NCBI GenBank assembly: GCA_023451375.1
Contig: JAEXZS010000082.1
Coordinates: 1-46,840, forward strand
Direction: 5' to 3'
From: Pseudomonadota bacterium
GTDB taxonomy: Bacteria; Pseudomonadota; Alphaproteobacteria; Caulobacterales; Caulobacteraceae
Length of the DNA stretch: 46,840 bases
Shown: positions 7,773-16,033 of the stretch, piece after piece
Layout: each line of letters begins with the position of its first letter
How positions within the stretch are numbered: the stretch's first letter is position 1
Position numbers and translations under genes: made by a program
The notes under the pieces: model-generated
What the model saw: the letters and a program-made list of their open reading frames with translations, nothing else
What the model was told of the DNA's origin: nothing
Databases searched by the model: none

Positions 7773-8381
7773 ATGACCCGTCGCCTCAGCCAGCTTTTCG
7801 TCGGCCTCGCCCTGTACGGTCTGTCCATCGCCCTGATCGTCCGCGCGGACCTTGGGCTGGACCCGTGGGACGTCCTGACCCAGGGCGTGTTCGAGCAGTT
7901 CGCCGAACCCGCCGGTCTCAGCTTCGGCCTGGTGGTCAACCTGATCGGTATGGCCGTGCTGCTGCTGTGGGTTCCGCTGCGCCAGAAGCCGGGGGTCGGC
8001 ACGGTGGCCAACGTCCTGATCGTCGGCATGGCCGTCAATCTGGGCCTAGACTGGATTCCGGCGGACCAGGACCTGCCGATCCGGGCGGCGTTCCTGATCT
8101 CGGGCGTGGTTTTGAATGGGGTGGCCAGCGGCGCCTATATCGGCGCGGGTCTCGGCCCAGGGCCGCGCGACGGCCTGATGACCGGTCTGGTCGCCCGCAC
8201 GGGCTGGTCCGTGAAGCGGGTCAGAACGGCCATAGAGCTGACCGTCGTCGCCGTCGGCTGGACGCTGGGGGGATCGGTCGGAGTGGGCACGGTGCTATAC
8301 GCCCTGGCCATCGGCCCGTTGATCCACCTGTTCCTGCCGATGTTCACCATCCGGGCGCGCGCTGACGCCCTCGCCGCGTGA
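7773..8381 (+). CDS. yczE: YczE-family integral membrane protein
   Basis: The 202-residue hydrophobic protein has about five predicted membrane helices. YczE landmarks are the start LFVGLALYGLSIALIVRADLGLDPWDVL, summarised by the ADLGLDPWDV motif, and the later GAGLGPGPRDGLMTGL loop, repeated in the family as G-PRD. The molecular function of YczE proteins is not established; a transport role is suspected. ATG 7773 is used, preceded by GGAG. Its placement head to head with a MocR regulator is the arrangement described for yczR-yczE, so its expression is probably controlled by that protein. It ends 10 bases from the convergent response-regulator stop. Confidence 0.87.
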   Translation: MTRRLSQLFVGLALYGLSIALIVRADLGLDPWDVLTQGVFEQFAEPAGLSFGLVVNLIGMAVLLLWVPLRQKPGVGTVANVLIVGMAVNLGLDWIPADQDLPIRAAFLISGVVLNGVASGAYIGAGLGPGPRDGLMTGLVARTGWSVKRVRTAIELTVVAVGWTLGGSVGVGTVLYALAIGPLIHLFLPMFTIRARADALAA

Positions 8382-8391
8382 GGCGCCGCCC

Positions 8392-9078
8392 TCAGGGCTG
8401 CAGCCGGTATCCGCCCGCGTCGGTCAGCAGCAGGCGGGCCTGGCCGGGCTCGGGCTCGATCTTCTGGCGCAGGCGGTAGATGTGGGTTTCCAAGGTGTGG
8501 GTGGTGACCCCGGCGTTATAGCCCCAGACCTCCGTCAGCAGCTCCTCGCGCGACACCGGCTTGGCCCCGGCGCGATAGAGGTACTTCAGGATGTTGGTTT
8601 CCTTCTCCGTCAGGCGGATCTTCTTGCCCTTGGCGTCCATCAGGACCTTGGCGGCGGGCCGGAACTCGTAGGGGCCGATGGAGAAGACGGCGTCCTCGGA
8701 CTGCTCGTGGCTGCGCAGGTGGGCGCGGATGCGAGCCAGAAGCACGGCGAAGCGGAAGGGCTTGGTCACATAGTCGTTGGCGCCGGCGTCCAGCCCGAGG
8801 ATGGCGTCGGCGTCGGCCGACTGGCCCGTCAGCATGATGATCGGCGTGGACACCCCGTCCTTCCTCAGCAGGCGGCAGGCCTCGCGCCCATCCATGTCGG
8901 GCAGGTCGACGTCCAGCAGGATCAGGTCGGCGCGGATCTCGCGGCCCATGCGCACCCCGTCCGTCGCGGTGGCCGCCTGCTGGGTCTTGAACTCCTCATG
9001 CAGGTTCAGCTGCTCCGCCAGCGCCTCGCGCAGGTCGTCGTCGTCGTCGATGATCAGGATGGTCTTGGGCGTGGGCAT
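8392..9078 (-). CDS. cenR: OmpR-family response regulator, CenR-like
   Basis: This 228-residue transcription factor has a receiver domain (residues 1-120) with the acidic pocket DDDDD (11-15), phospho-acceptor Asp56 in LLDVDLPDMDG, Thr84 and Lys106, and a C-terminal OmpR/PhoB winged helix (about 130-228) with the VWGYNAGVTTHTLETHI recognition region. No histidine kinase lies nearby. In Caulobacter the essential envelope regulator CenR is likewise encoded apart from its kinase CenK, and as I recall lies close to ntrZ and leuS, as here. The CenR name therefore rests on protein pattern plus synteny; a different alphaproteobacterial OmpR-type orphan regulator is the alternative. ATG 9078 is preceded by a purine-rich stretch. 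Confidence 0.8.
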   Translation of the reverse strand: MPTPKTILIIDDDDDLREALAEQLNLHEEFKTQQAATATDGVRMGREIRADLILLDVDLPDMDGREACRLLRKDGVSTPIIMLTGQSADADAILGLDAGANDYVTKPFRFAVLLARIRAHLRSHEQSEDAVFSIGPYEFRPAAKVLMDAKGKKIRLTEKETNILKYLYRAGAKPVSREELLTEVWGYNAGVTTHTLETHIYRLRQKIEPEPGQARLLLTDAGGYRLQP

Positions 9079-9140
9079 GGAGAGACAATGGCGAGGCTTG
9101 GCCCCCGCGCCAAGGCTTGGGAGCGTGAATTCACGTCGGG

Positions 9141-9860
9141 TTACGCCCTAGAGGCCTCATCAGGCTGAATTCGTTCCCCGAACAGCGCGGTTCCGACCCG
9201 GACATGCGTCGCGCCGAAGCGGATGGCGGTCTCATAATCGCCGCTCATGCCCATCGACAGGACGGGCAGGCCGTGGCGCGCGGCGATTTCACGCAGCAGG
9301 GCGAAATGGGCATCGCCGGGTTCCTGGGCCGGCGGGATGCACATCAAGCCCTCCACAGACAGGCCGTAGGTATCACGCGCGGCGCGGACCAGAGCGTCGG
9401 CCTCGATCGGTAGGACGCCGGCCTTCTGCGGCTCGGCGCCGGTGTTGACCTGGATCAGCACGCGCGGCGCGGCCAAGCCCCGTTTGTCGGCCGCCTCGGC
9501 CAGGGCGCGGGCCAGTTTCTCCCGGTCCAGCGTCTCGATCACGTCGAACAGGGCCACGGCGTCGGCGGCCTTGTTGGTCTGCAGCGGCCCGATCAGGCGC
9601 AGGTGAAGGTCGGGCAGCACCGGCCGGCGCCCGCTCCAGCGGCCTTGCGCCTCCTGCACGCGATTTTCGCCGAACACACGCTGGCCCGTCGCCAGGGCCG
9701 CCTCGATCGCCTCGGGCGGCTGGGTCTTCGAGACCGCCGTCAGCGTCACCCCGGCCGGATCCCGGCCGGCCTCGCGGCAGGCCGCCTCCATGCGCGCGCG
9801 CACGAAGGCGATCCGTTCGGCGATGGACGGCGACGGGGAAGCGGGGGAAGAAGGGGTCAT
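9141..9860 (-). CDS. YggS/PLPBP family PLP-binding protein
   Basis: The product has 239 residues and is a single-domain PLP protein of alanine racemase fold, involved in vitamin B6 homeostasis rather than a known reaction. The PLP lysine is in LTAVSKTQ (about residue 45). Other family motifs are FGENRVQEAQ, HLRLIGPLQTNK (family form HFIGxLQxNK), LIQVNTGAEPQKAG, LMCIPP and LSMGMSGDYETAIRFGATHVRVGTALFG, of which the SMGMSGD loop binds phosphate. ATG 9860 gives a short Pro/Ser-rich lead before the first helix; no other good start lies nearby. Its start codon overlaps that of the thiE-like gene on the other strand within CATG 9858-9861. Its AGGA ribosome site therefore lies inside that gene. Confidence 0.93.
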   Translation of the reverse strand: MTPSSPASPSPSIAERIAFVRARMEAACREAGRDPAGVTLTAVSKTQPPEAIEAALATGQRVFGENRVQEAQGRWSGRRPVLPDLHLRLIGPLQTNKAADAVALFDVIETLDREKLARALAEAADKRGLAAPRVLIQVNTGAEPQKAGVLPIEADALVRAARDTYGLSVEGLMCIPPAQEPGDAHFALLREIAARHGLPVLSMGMSGDYETAIRFGATHVRVGTALFGERIQPDEASRA

Positions 9861-10503
9861 GATCCTGCCGGCCGATTACAGCGACGACGCGCGCGGACTG
9901 TGGAGCGCCGCCCAGGCTCTAAACCGCGCCGCGACGGCTGTCAGCTCGCGCGCGGACGTCCTGCCGCCCCTGCTGTTCTTCACCGATCCCGAACGGACGC
10001 CGCGGCCGTGGCGGACGGCGGCTTGCCTGCCGGCGGGGGCCGCGGTGGTCTATCGCGCCTTCGGAGCACCCGACGCCCGGGGAACGGGCCGGCGCCTGCG
10101 CCGCGTGACGCGTGCGGCGGGCGTGCGGCTTCTCGTCGGACTGGACTTCGATCTGGCGCGGACGATCCAGGCGGACGGCGTGCATCTGCCCGAACGCGAG
10201 GCGGCGCAGGCGACGGCCATTCGCGCCATCCGTCCCGACTGGCTGCTGACGGCCGCCTGGCATGGCGAGAGCGCGCCGCCGGAGGGGCTGGACGCCTTGG
10301 TCCTGTCGCCGGTGTTCCCGGCCGGCGGGGCGTCCGCAGCCAAACCTTCGCTGGGCGTGGCGGGTTTCCGAGCAAGGGCGGAGGAGGCCGGCGCGCCTGT
10401 CTACGCCCTCGGCGGCGTCACGGCTGCCAATGTGCGTGAACTGGAGTATTCCGGCGCCTGCGGCGTGGCGGGCGTCGGCGCGATCCAGGATGCGTTCGCC
10501 TGA
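9859..10503 (+). CDS. thiE: Thiamine phosphate synthase-like protein (ThiE/TenI fold)
   Basis: A 214-residue TIM-barrel protein. ThiE joins HMP-PP and thiazole phosphate to form thiamine phosphate. Visible elements are LLFFTDPERTP (first strand), ADGVHLPE (family form ADGVHLGQ), LSPVFPAGG followed by LGVAGF, and a phosphate-binding end YALGGVTAANVRELEYSGACGVAGVGAI. Sequence conservation is loose in the second and third motifs, so this could be the TenI-like or divergent ThiE subgroup common in alphaproteobacteria instead of the main synthase. No other thi gene lies nearby. ATG 9859 has a strong GAAGAAGGGG site that lies within yggS. It converges on ntrZ with a nine-base gap. Confidence 0.75.
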   Translation: MILPADYSDDARGLWSAAQALNRAATAVSSRADVLPPLLFFTDPERTPRPWRTAACLPAGAAVVYRAFGAPDARGTGRRLRRVTRAAGVRLLVGLDFDLARTIQADGVHLPEREAAQATAIRAIRPDWLLTAAWHGESAPPEGLDALVLSPVFPAGGASAAKPSLGVAGFRARAEEAGAPVYALGGVTAANVRELEYSGACGVAGVGAIQDAFA

Positions 10504-10512
10504 GGCGCCCGC

Positions 10513-10899
10513 TCAGAACTTAAAGATGGTTTCCAGACGGACGCGCGACTGGGCGCGGCCATTGGTTTCAGGCGCGCGGGCCGGGTCGGCCTCGGGCGTG
10601 GCCACGGCGGCGGCGGCGCCGACGCGCAGCCGATCGTTCAGCCGATAGTAGGCGCCGGCCTCCACATCGCCCCAGTCGGTCTCGCGGCCGACGGGCTGGT
10701 TGAGGTTGAAGTCCAGACCCCAGCGGCCGTTCTCGTTCAGGCGCAGGCCCCGGCGCTGCTGCGGCGTCGGGGCGTTGCGTTGCGCCGCCTGCGCCTCGTT
10801 CAGGGAGACGGACGGCGTGCGCGCTTGCGCCATGGCGGAGCCCACGCCCGCAAGCGTCGTGGTCGCAACCAGCACAGCCATGAAAACGCCGAAACGCAT
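10513..10899 (-). CDS. ntrZ: NtrZ-like periplasmic regulatory protein
   Basis: The small exported protein has 128 residues. It has an Sec signal peptide (MRFGVFMAVLVATTTLAGVG, cleavage after AMAQA near residue 25), then a Gln-rich linker and a compact beta domain with RWGLDFNLNQPVGRETDWGD, VEAGAYYRLNDRLRVG and the C-terminal RVRLETIFKF. This pattern fits NtrZ of Caulobacter, a periplasmic inhibitor of the NtrY sensor kinase of the NtrYX system. The C-terminal aromatic Phe resembles an outer-membrane beta signal, but the protein is too short for a barrel. I chose ATG 10899 over a TTG six bases upstream. The place beside the DUF3576 gene and leuS fits the Caulobacter order I recall. Confidence 0.72.
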   Translation of the reverse strand: MRFGVFMAVLVATTTLAGVGSAMAQARTPSVSLNEAQAAQRNAPTPQQRRGLRLNENGRWGLDFNLNQPVGRETDWGDVEAGAYYRLNDRLRVGAAAAVATPEADPARAPETNGRAQSRVRLETIFKF

Positions 10900-11238
10900 T
10901 CCCAACCCTATAGCCCCGAGATCGCGGAGCGACTTACCCTGAACCGACCTTTGCGGTCGTGAACCTCGCGATTAGACATCGGAGGTCCGCCCGGTCAACG
11001 CAACGTGGCCCACATAACATGGTTCCTGTTCATTGTTGCGCTGCGATGTGTCTCAAGCATCACGGGAATTGGGCGGGTTCGGATCTCTCGCCGGCCCGTG
11101 AAACCACGCGCCGAAGCCTTCGCCTTGTCATCGCCCCTTTTCGCCGTGTTATAGAGCCCCGCTGCGGCGCGACCTGCGCGGAGCCGTGCGCGCGTGCGGG
11201 CGAGGCCCCACGGTCCTATGGTTACGGAGACTTTCTTG
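10900..11238. other. Divergent intergenic region between ntrZ and the DUF3576 gene
   Basis: This 339-base region must hold both promoters. On the minus strand CTATAG lies just before the ntrZ start, at about 10909-10914. On the plus strand a good sigma-70-like pair lies at 11125-11154. An open frame crosses the region on the plus strand, but it runs into the DUF3576 gene in another frame and lacks family features, so I do not call it. Confidence 0.4.
11125..11154 (+). promoter_or_regulatory. Putative sigma-70-type promoter for the DUF3576 lipoprotein gene
   Basis: TTGTCA (11125-11130) and TTATAG (11149-11154) are separated by 18 bases and would give a leader of about 80 bases before ATG 11239. 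The -10 stands out in GC-rich surroundings. The typical Caulobacter consensus is not matched, so confidence is moderate. Confidence 0.45.
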
Positions 11239-11694
11239 ATGAGCCTCAACACGGCCCTGGTTCGCGGCGTCGCCGTCGCCCTCCTGTCCGGCGTGGCCCT
11301 GTCCGCCTGCTCCAGCATTCCGTTCGTCGGCGGCGGCGACCGCAAGACCGAGCGCGTGGATGTCCAACGCGGCATCGGCGTCAACGGCTATCTGTGGCGC
11401 GCGTCGCTGGACACCCTCAGCTTCATGCCGCTGGCCAACGCCGATCCGTGGGGCGGGGTGATCAACTATGACTGGTACACCAACCCTCAGACGCCGAACG
11501 AGCGCTTCAAGGCGACCGTCTTCATCTTGGATACGCGCCTGCGCGCCGACGCGCTGAACGTGACGGTGACGAAGGAAGTGAAGGGCGCCGACGGCCAGTG
11601 GACCGCCGCTCCCGTCGCCGCCCAGACCGAGGCCGACCTAGAGAACGCCATCCTGACCAAGGCGCGCCAGCTCAACCTCGCCAACGCGGGCTGA
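11239..11694 (+). CDS. DUF3576 domain-containing lipoprotein
   Basis: The product has 151 residues. The signal sequence ends in the lipobox ALSAC with CSSIPF following, so the mature protein is lipidated. The rest matches the DUF3576 pattern, with IGVNGYLWRASLDTLSFMPLA, the DPWGGVINYDWY core, RFKATVFILD and the C-terminal ENAILTKARQLN. Function is unknown; the family is confined mostly to alphaproteobacteria and is thought to sit in the envelope. ATG 11239 is preceded by GGAG at nine bases; an ATG at 11218 is possible but would place seven residues before the basic N-region. It precedes leuS by 127 bases. Confidence 0.87.
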   Translation: MSLNTALVRGVAVALLSGVALSACSSIPFVGGGDRKTERVDVQRGIGVNGYLWRASLDTLSFMPLANADPWGGVINYDWYTNPQTPNERFKATVFILDTRLRADALNVTVTKEVKGADGQWTAAPVAAQTEADLENAILTKARQLNLANAG

Positions 11695-11821
11695 TCGCCC
11701 AAACCCTCTCGTGGCGCTGCCGCCCCCTGGGGCTGGTTGAACGCCGTATTTTCTTGGGTGGCCCACGCCCTTCGGCTAGTTGAGCGCGAGGGCGTCGCCG
11801 CCCTTTCGCTTCAGGACGCCC

Positions 11822-14386
11822 GTGGCCCGCTACGAACCCAAGACCGCCGAACCCCGCCAGCAGGCCCGCTGGGCCGAGGCGAACGCCTTCGTCGCCAGGG
11901 ACACGGGGCGACCCAAATACTATGTGCTTGAAATGTTTCCCTATCCCTCGGGGAACATCCACATGGGTCACGCTCGCAACTATGTGATGGGCGACGTGGT
12001 GGCGCGGTCCAAGCGCGCCCAGGGCTTCGACGTGCTGCATCCGATGGGATGGGACGCCTTCGGCATGCCGGCCGAGAACGCGGCCATGGAACGCGGCATC
12101 CATCCGAAGGGCTGGACCTATTCCAACATCGACAACATGCGCGAGCAGCTGAAGCTGCTGGGCTTGTCGCTGGACTGGTCGCGCGAGTTCGCGACCTGCG
12201 ACCCGGGCTACTACGGCAAGCAGCAGGCCTGGTTCCTGGCCCTCTATCGACGCGGGCTGGTCTACCGGAAGGACGGGGTGGTCAACTGGGACCCGGTCGA
12301 CAACACCGTGCTGGCCAATGAGCAGGTCATCGACGGCCGCGGCTGGCGCTCGGGCGCGGTCGTCGAGAAGCGCAAGCTGAACCAGTGGTTCCTGCGCATC
12401 ACGGACTACGCCGACGACCTGATCGACGGATTGAAGGCTCTGGAAGGCCGCTGGCCCGAGAAGGTCCGCCTGATGCAGGAGAACTGGATCGGCCGCTCCA
12501 AGGGTCTGCAGATGACGTGGAAATGGGCTGGGACCTTTGCGGATCAGGCGCCCGCCGGCTGCGAGGCCGGGGTCGAGATCTACACCACCCGCCCCGACAC
12601 CCTGTTCGGCGCCAGCTTCCTGGGCCTGGCGCCCGATCACCCCGTCTCGAAACAGCTGGCCGAGGCTGACCCCCGCGTCGCCGCCTTCGTCGCCGAATGC
12701 CGCAAGGGCGGCGCCTCTCAGGCTGAGATCGAACAGGCCGAAAAGATCGGCTGGGACACCGGCTTGAAGGTCGTCCACCCCTTCACCGGCGCCGAGGTTC
12801 CCGTCTGGATAGCCAACTTCATCCTGTCGGAATACGGCACGGGCGCCATTTTCGCCTGCCCCGCGCACGACCAGCGCGACCTCGATTTCGCCCGCAAGTA
12901 CCATCTGCCGGTGCTGCCGGTGGTCCGTCCGGAAGGCGCCGGCGACGACTTCTCGGTCGCGGACGAGGCCTACACCGGCCCCGGCTCCATCTTCCATTCT
13001 GACTTCCTGGACGGCCTGGACATCGAGGCCGCCAAGGCAGAGGCGATCCGCCGCGTCGAGGCCGCCGGCGCGGGCCAGGGCGCGACCATCTATCGCCTGC
13101 GCGACTGGGGCGTTTCGCGCCAGCGCTACTGGGGCTGCCCGATCCCGATCATCCACTGTCCGTCCTGCGGCCCGGTGGAGGTTCCCGCCGACCAGCTGCC
13201 GGTCGAACTGCCCGAGGACGTCACCTTCGACGTGCCCGGCAATCCCCTCGACCGTCACGCGACGTGGAAGCACGTGAAATGCCCGTCATGCGGGGCGGAG
13301 GCGACGCGCGAGACCGACACGCTCGACACCTTCGTCGATTCCAGCTGGTACTTCGCCCGCTTCACCGACCCGACCGCGGCTGACCCCATCTCCAAGGCCG
13401 CCGCCGACCGCTGGCTGCCGGTGGACCAGTATATCGGCGGGGTGGAGCACGCAGTCCTCCACCTGCTCTACGCCCGCTTCATCACCCGCGCCCTCAGCGA
13501 CGCGGGCCTTATGGACGTCAAGGAGCCCTTCGCCGGCCTATTCACACAGGGCATGGTGGTCCACGAGACCTATCGCCGCGCTGACGGCCAGTGGGTCGAA
13601 CCCACCGATGTCGAACTGGCCAGCGAGAACGGCGTCCGCTCGGCCCGCCAGCTGTCGACGGGTGAAGCCCTGATGATTGGCGACATCGAGAAGATGTCCA
13701 AGTCGAAGAAGAACGTCGTCGCCCCGGCAGAAATTCTGGAGTCGCACGGCGTCGACGCGGGCCGCCTGTTCGTCCTCTCGGACAGCCCGCCCGAGCGCGA
13801 CGTGCAATGGACCCCCGGCGGCGTCGAGGGCGCCAGCCGCTTCGTGCAGCGCGCCTGGACCCTGTTCGACACGTTCGATCCCGCCTTCGCCGGCGAAGAC
13901 AAGGCGAATGCCGACCTGCTGCGGGAGACGCACAAGGCCATCAAGGCGGTGTCGGAGGGCGTCGAGGGCTTCCGCTTCAACTCGGCCATAGCCAAGCTCT
14001 ACGCCTTTGTGGCCACCATTCGCGACAACGACAAGGCCGGCGGCGACGCCCGGCGTCAGGCCCTGTCGGCGCTGGCCCGCCTGATCGCCCCCTTCACCCC
14101 GCACCTGGCCGAGGAATGCTGGACGCGACTGGGCGAGGACGGGATGGTTCTGGACGCGCCGTGGCCCCTGTGGGACGCTGCCCTGGCGGCCGACGACGAG
14201 GTGGTCCTGCCCATCCAGATCAACGGCAAGCGCCGGGCGGAAATCCGCGTGACGCGCGGCACGGAGCCCGCCGAGGTCGAGACGATCGTCCTGGCCGACG
14301 AAACGGTGCAGGCGCGGCTGGAGGGCCTGAGCGTGAAGAAGATCGTCGTGGTCAAGGACCGCATCGTCAACCTGGTGGCCGGCTGA
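11822..14386 (+). CDS. leuS: Leucyl-tRNA synthetase
   Basis: LeuS charges tRNA-Leu with leucine. The 854-residue product has the class I signature HIGH as HMGH in PYPSGNIHMGHARNY (about residue 46), the CP1 editing domain with TTRPDTLFGASF (about 258) and the KMSKS loop exactly as KMSKSKKN (residue 624, base 13691). The anticodon-binding domain follows, and the C-terminal domain ends LSVKKIVVVKDRIVNLVAG. GTG 11822 is chosen because it gives the family start ARYEPKTAEPRWQ-like segment and has AGGAC upstream. The stop TGA overlaps the lptE ATG by one base, so the two are translationally coupled. Zinc-binding pairs CPSCG (two copies) are present in the insertion near residues 450-500. Confidence 0.97.
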   Translation: MARYEPKTAEPRQQARWAEANAFVARDTGRPKYYVLEMFPYPSGNIHMGHARNYVMGDVVARSKRAQGFDVLHPMGWDAFGMPAENAAMERGIHPKGWTYSNIDNMREQLKLLGLSLDWSREFATCDPGYYGKQQAWFLALYRRGLVYRKDGVVNWDPVDNTVLANEQVIDGRGWRSGAVVEKRKLNQWFLRITDYADDLIDGLKALEGRWPEKVRLMQENWIGRSKGLQMTWKWAGTFADQAPAGCEAGVEIYTTRPDTLFGASFLGLAPDHPVSKQLAEADPRVAAFVAECRKGGASQAEIEQAEKIGWDTGLKVVHPFTGAEVPVWIANFILSEYGTGAIFACPAHDQRDLDFARKYHLPVLPVVRPEGAGDDFSVADEAYTGPGSIFHSDFLDGLDIEAAKAEAIRRVEAAGAGQGATIYRLRDWGVSRQRYWGCPIPIIHCPSCGPVEVPADQLPVELPEDVTFDVPGNPLDRHATWKHVKCPSCGAEATRETDTLDTFVDSSWYFARFTDPTAADPISKAAADRWLPVDQYIGGVEHAVLHLLYARFITRALSDAGLMDVKEPFAGLFTQGMVVHETYRRADGQWVEPTDVELASENGVRSARQLSTGEALMIGDIEKMSKSKKNVVAPAEILESHGVDAGRLFVLSDSPPERDVQWTPGGVEGASRFVQRAWTLFDTFDPAFAGEDKANADLLRETHKAIKAVSEGVEGFRFNSAIAKLYAFVATIRDNDKAGGDARRQALSALARLIAPFTPHLAEECWTRLGEDGMVLDAPWPLWDAALAADDEVVLPIQINGKRRAEIRVTRGTEPAEVETIVLADETVQARLEGLSVKKIVVVKDRIVNLVAG

Positions 14387-14862
14387 TGAAACGCGTCCTG
14401 CTGGCGCTCATCCTGGCGACTCCGCTGGTCTCGGCCTGCGGCTTCACGCCCATCTACGCCGAGCCGGCCGTGGGATCGTCCCTGCGCCGGATCGCCGTGA
14501 CGACCCAGGACGACCGGCTAGGCTATCGACTGCGCGAACAGCTGGAGGACGCCCTGGCCTGGGATCGCTCGTCCGCGCCCCTCTACCGCCTGACCACCCA
14601 GGTCGAGCAGAACCGGCGATCGCTGGGCCGGCGCATCGACGACACCGCCACCCGCTATGAGCTGACGGTCAACGCCGCCTGGACCCTGACCCCGATCTCG
14701 GGCGGCACGCCCCTGACGGGGACCGAGACGGTCACCACCACCTACGCCGCCGCCGACCAGCCCTACGCCGCCATCGCCGCCCAGCAGGACGGCGAGGAAC
14801 GCGCCGCTTCCGAACTGGCCCGTCTTATCCGCCTGGACCTGATGCAGGCGCTGGCCCAATGA
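14386..14862 (+). CDS. lptE: LPS assembly lipoprotein LptE
   Basis: LptE is the plug lipoprotein of the outer-membrane LptD translocon that inserts lipopolysaccharide. The 158-residue product has a signal sequence with lipobox LVSAC followed by CGFTPIYAE. The CGF(T/R)P(I/L)Y motif is the hallmark of this family. The remainder, with GYRLREQLEDAL and RYELTVNAAWTL strands, fits the two-helix, beta-sheet fold. The ATG overlaps the leuS stop by one base and holA follows after 118 bases; leuS-lptE-holA is a widely conserved order. Confidence 0.92.
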   Translation: MKRVLLALILATPLVSACGFTPIYAEPAVGSSLRRIAVTTQDDRLGYRLREQLEDALAWDRSSAPLYRLTTQVEQNRRSLGRRIDDTATRYELTVNAAWTLTPISGGTPLTGTETVTTTYAAADQPYAAIAAQQDGEERAASELARLIRLDLMQALAQ

Positions 14863-14863
14863 T

Positions 14864-14950
14864 CCTCCCCCGCGCAGCGGGAGAGGGGGCGACCCCAGAC
14901 CCGGTGCGCGCCTTCGCCTCCTCCGCCGCCTGCGGCAGGCTCCCTTCCCC
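14864..14950. repeat. GC-rich dispersed intergenic repeat, copy A (lptE-holA gap)
   Basis: It begins CCTCCCCCGC followed by GCGGGAGAGGGGG (a near palindrome) and then AGGGGGCGACCCCAG (14884-14898). The last 15 bases and the block GATCCTCCCCCGCG (14861-14874) recur exactly in inverse orientation at 21941-22030. A further GCCTGC-GGCAGGC-type hairpin lies at about 14930-14941. It resembles the REP-like intergenic elements of alphaproteobacteria. Confidence 0.6.
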
Positions 14951-14980
14951 GTTCCGCTACGCTTCTCGGAGGAGGACCTC

Positions 14981-16033
14981 GTGATCCTCTCCAAACGCCC
15001 CGAGATCGATCGCTTCCTCAAGGCGCCCGATCCCGCCATCCGGGCGGCGGTGATCCATGGCAAGGACCGGTCCGGGGTCGCCGAGCGCGCCCAGATCCTG
15101 TGCCGGACGGTCACGCCCGACCTCAACGATCCCTTCAACGTCACCGTCCTGACCGACAGCGATATCGACGGCGACGAGACGAAGCTGGAAGAGGCCCTGA
15201 CGGCCATGTCGCTGATGGGCGGCCGACGGCTGGTGCGCATCCGCCTCTCGACCTTCAAGGCCGGCGTGGACAAGGCGGTCGCCGCCGCTGTGAAGATCCA
15301 CGCCGAGGGCGGCTACAATCCCGACGCCATGCTGGTGGTCGAGGCCGATCAGCTGGGCCGCGATTCCGCCCTGCGCAAGACCGCCGAGAAGGAGGCCGGC
15401 GCGGTCGGCATCGTCTGCTACGAGGACGAGACCGGCGACGTCGCCCGCATGACGCGCGAGGCCCTCGCCGCCGACAAGGTGGGGCTGACCGCCGACGCCC
15501 TGGACCGGTTCGTCGCCCGCCTGCCGCGAGAGCGGGGCCTGATGCGCCAGGAGCTCGAGCGCCTGGCCCTGTTCATCGGCCCCGGCTCCGGTCGAACCAT
15601 CGATTTGGACGAGCTGGAGCAGCACCTGGGGGTGGAGCCGGACGCCTCACTGTCCGACGCGGCGCTGCAGGCGTTCGGGGCCCGGCCCGCACAGGCTCAG
15701 TCGGGCCTGCGTCGCGCGTTCGCAGAGGGTGAATCCTCGGTGCTGGCCGTGCGCTCCGCCGCGCTACACCTTGGAAAGCTTCGTAGAATCAATATCTTGC
15801 AAGCCAACGGCGCTAACGCCAAGGAGGCCGCTAAGGCCGCCGGGGTATTCTGGAAGCAGGAAGTCGAAATGCTGCGTCAGGCCCGCGCCTGGCGTCTCGA
15901 AATGCTGGACGAGGTGCTGGACAGCATCAACGCCGCCGATATCGCCACCAAGACCACCGGCATGCCCGATCAGCTCATCGCAGAGCGCCTGCTTCTGGAG
16001 ATCGCCGGCAAGGCCCGCCGACTAGGTCTCTAG
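14981..16033 (+). CDS. holA: DNA polymerase III delta subunit
   Basis: HolA (delta) is the wrench of the clamp loader that opens the beta sliding clamp. The 350-residue product starts with GTG 14981, preceded by a strong GGAGGAGGAC site. Family landmarks are LVRIRLSTF in the first AAA-like domain, LPRERGLMRQELERLALF in the helical lid and the C-terminal collar domain that includes LHLGKLRRINILQANG. The N-terminal AAA+ part lacks a functional Walker A, as is normal for delta. It follows lptE in the conserved leuS-lptE-holA order and its end overlaps the end of the small basic gene on the other strand by four bases. Confidence 0.92.
   Translation: MILSKRPEIDRFLKAPDPAIRAAVIHGKDRSGVAERAQILCRTVTPDLNDPFNVTVLTDSDIDGDETKLEEALTAMSLMGGRRLVRIRLSTFKAGVDKAVAAAVKIHAEGGYNPDAMLVVEADQLGRDSALRKTAEKEAGAVGIVCYEDETGDVARMTREALAADKVGLTADALDRFVARLPRERGLMRQELERLALFIGPGSGRTIDLDELEQHLGVEPDASLSDAALQAFGARPAQAQSGLRRAFAEGESSVLAVRSAALHLGKLRRINILQANGANAKEAAKAAGVFWKQEVEMLRQARAWRLEMLDEVLDSINAADIATKTTGMPDQLIAERLLLEIAGKARRLGL

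Noticed and set aside
10959..11471. Plus-strand frame crossing the ntrZ-DUF3576 gap
   Set aside because: Its end overlaps the DUF3576 gene in another frame, and the composition is unlike a protein of this genome; a promoter explains the region better.
13273..13283. CACGTGAAAT in leuS as a possible parS half-site
   Set aside because: Only one half resembles parS; the left arm (GTGGAAG) does not match.
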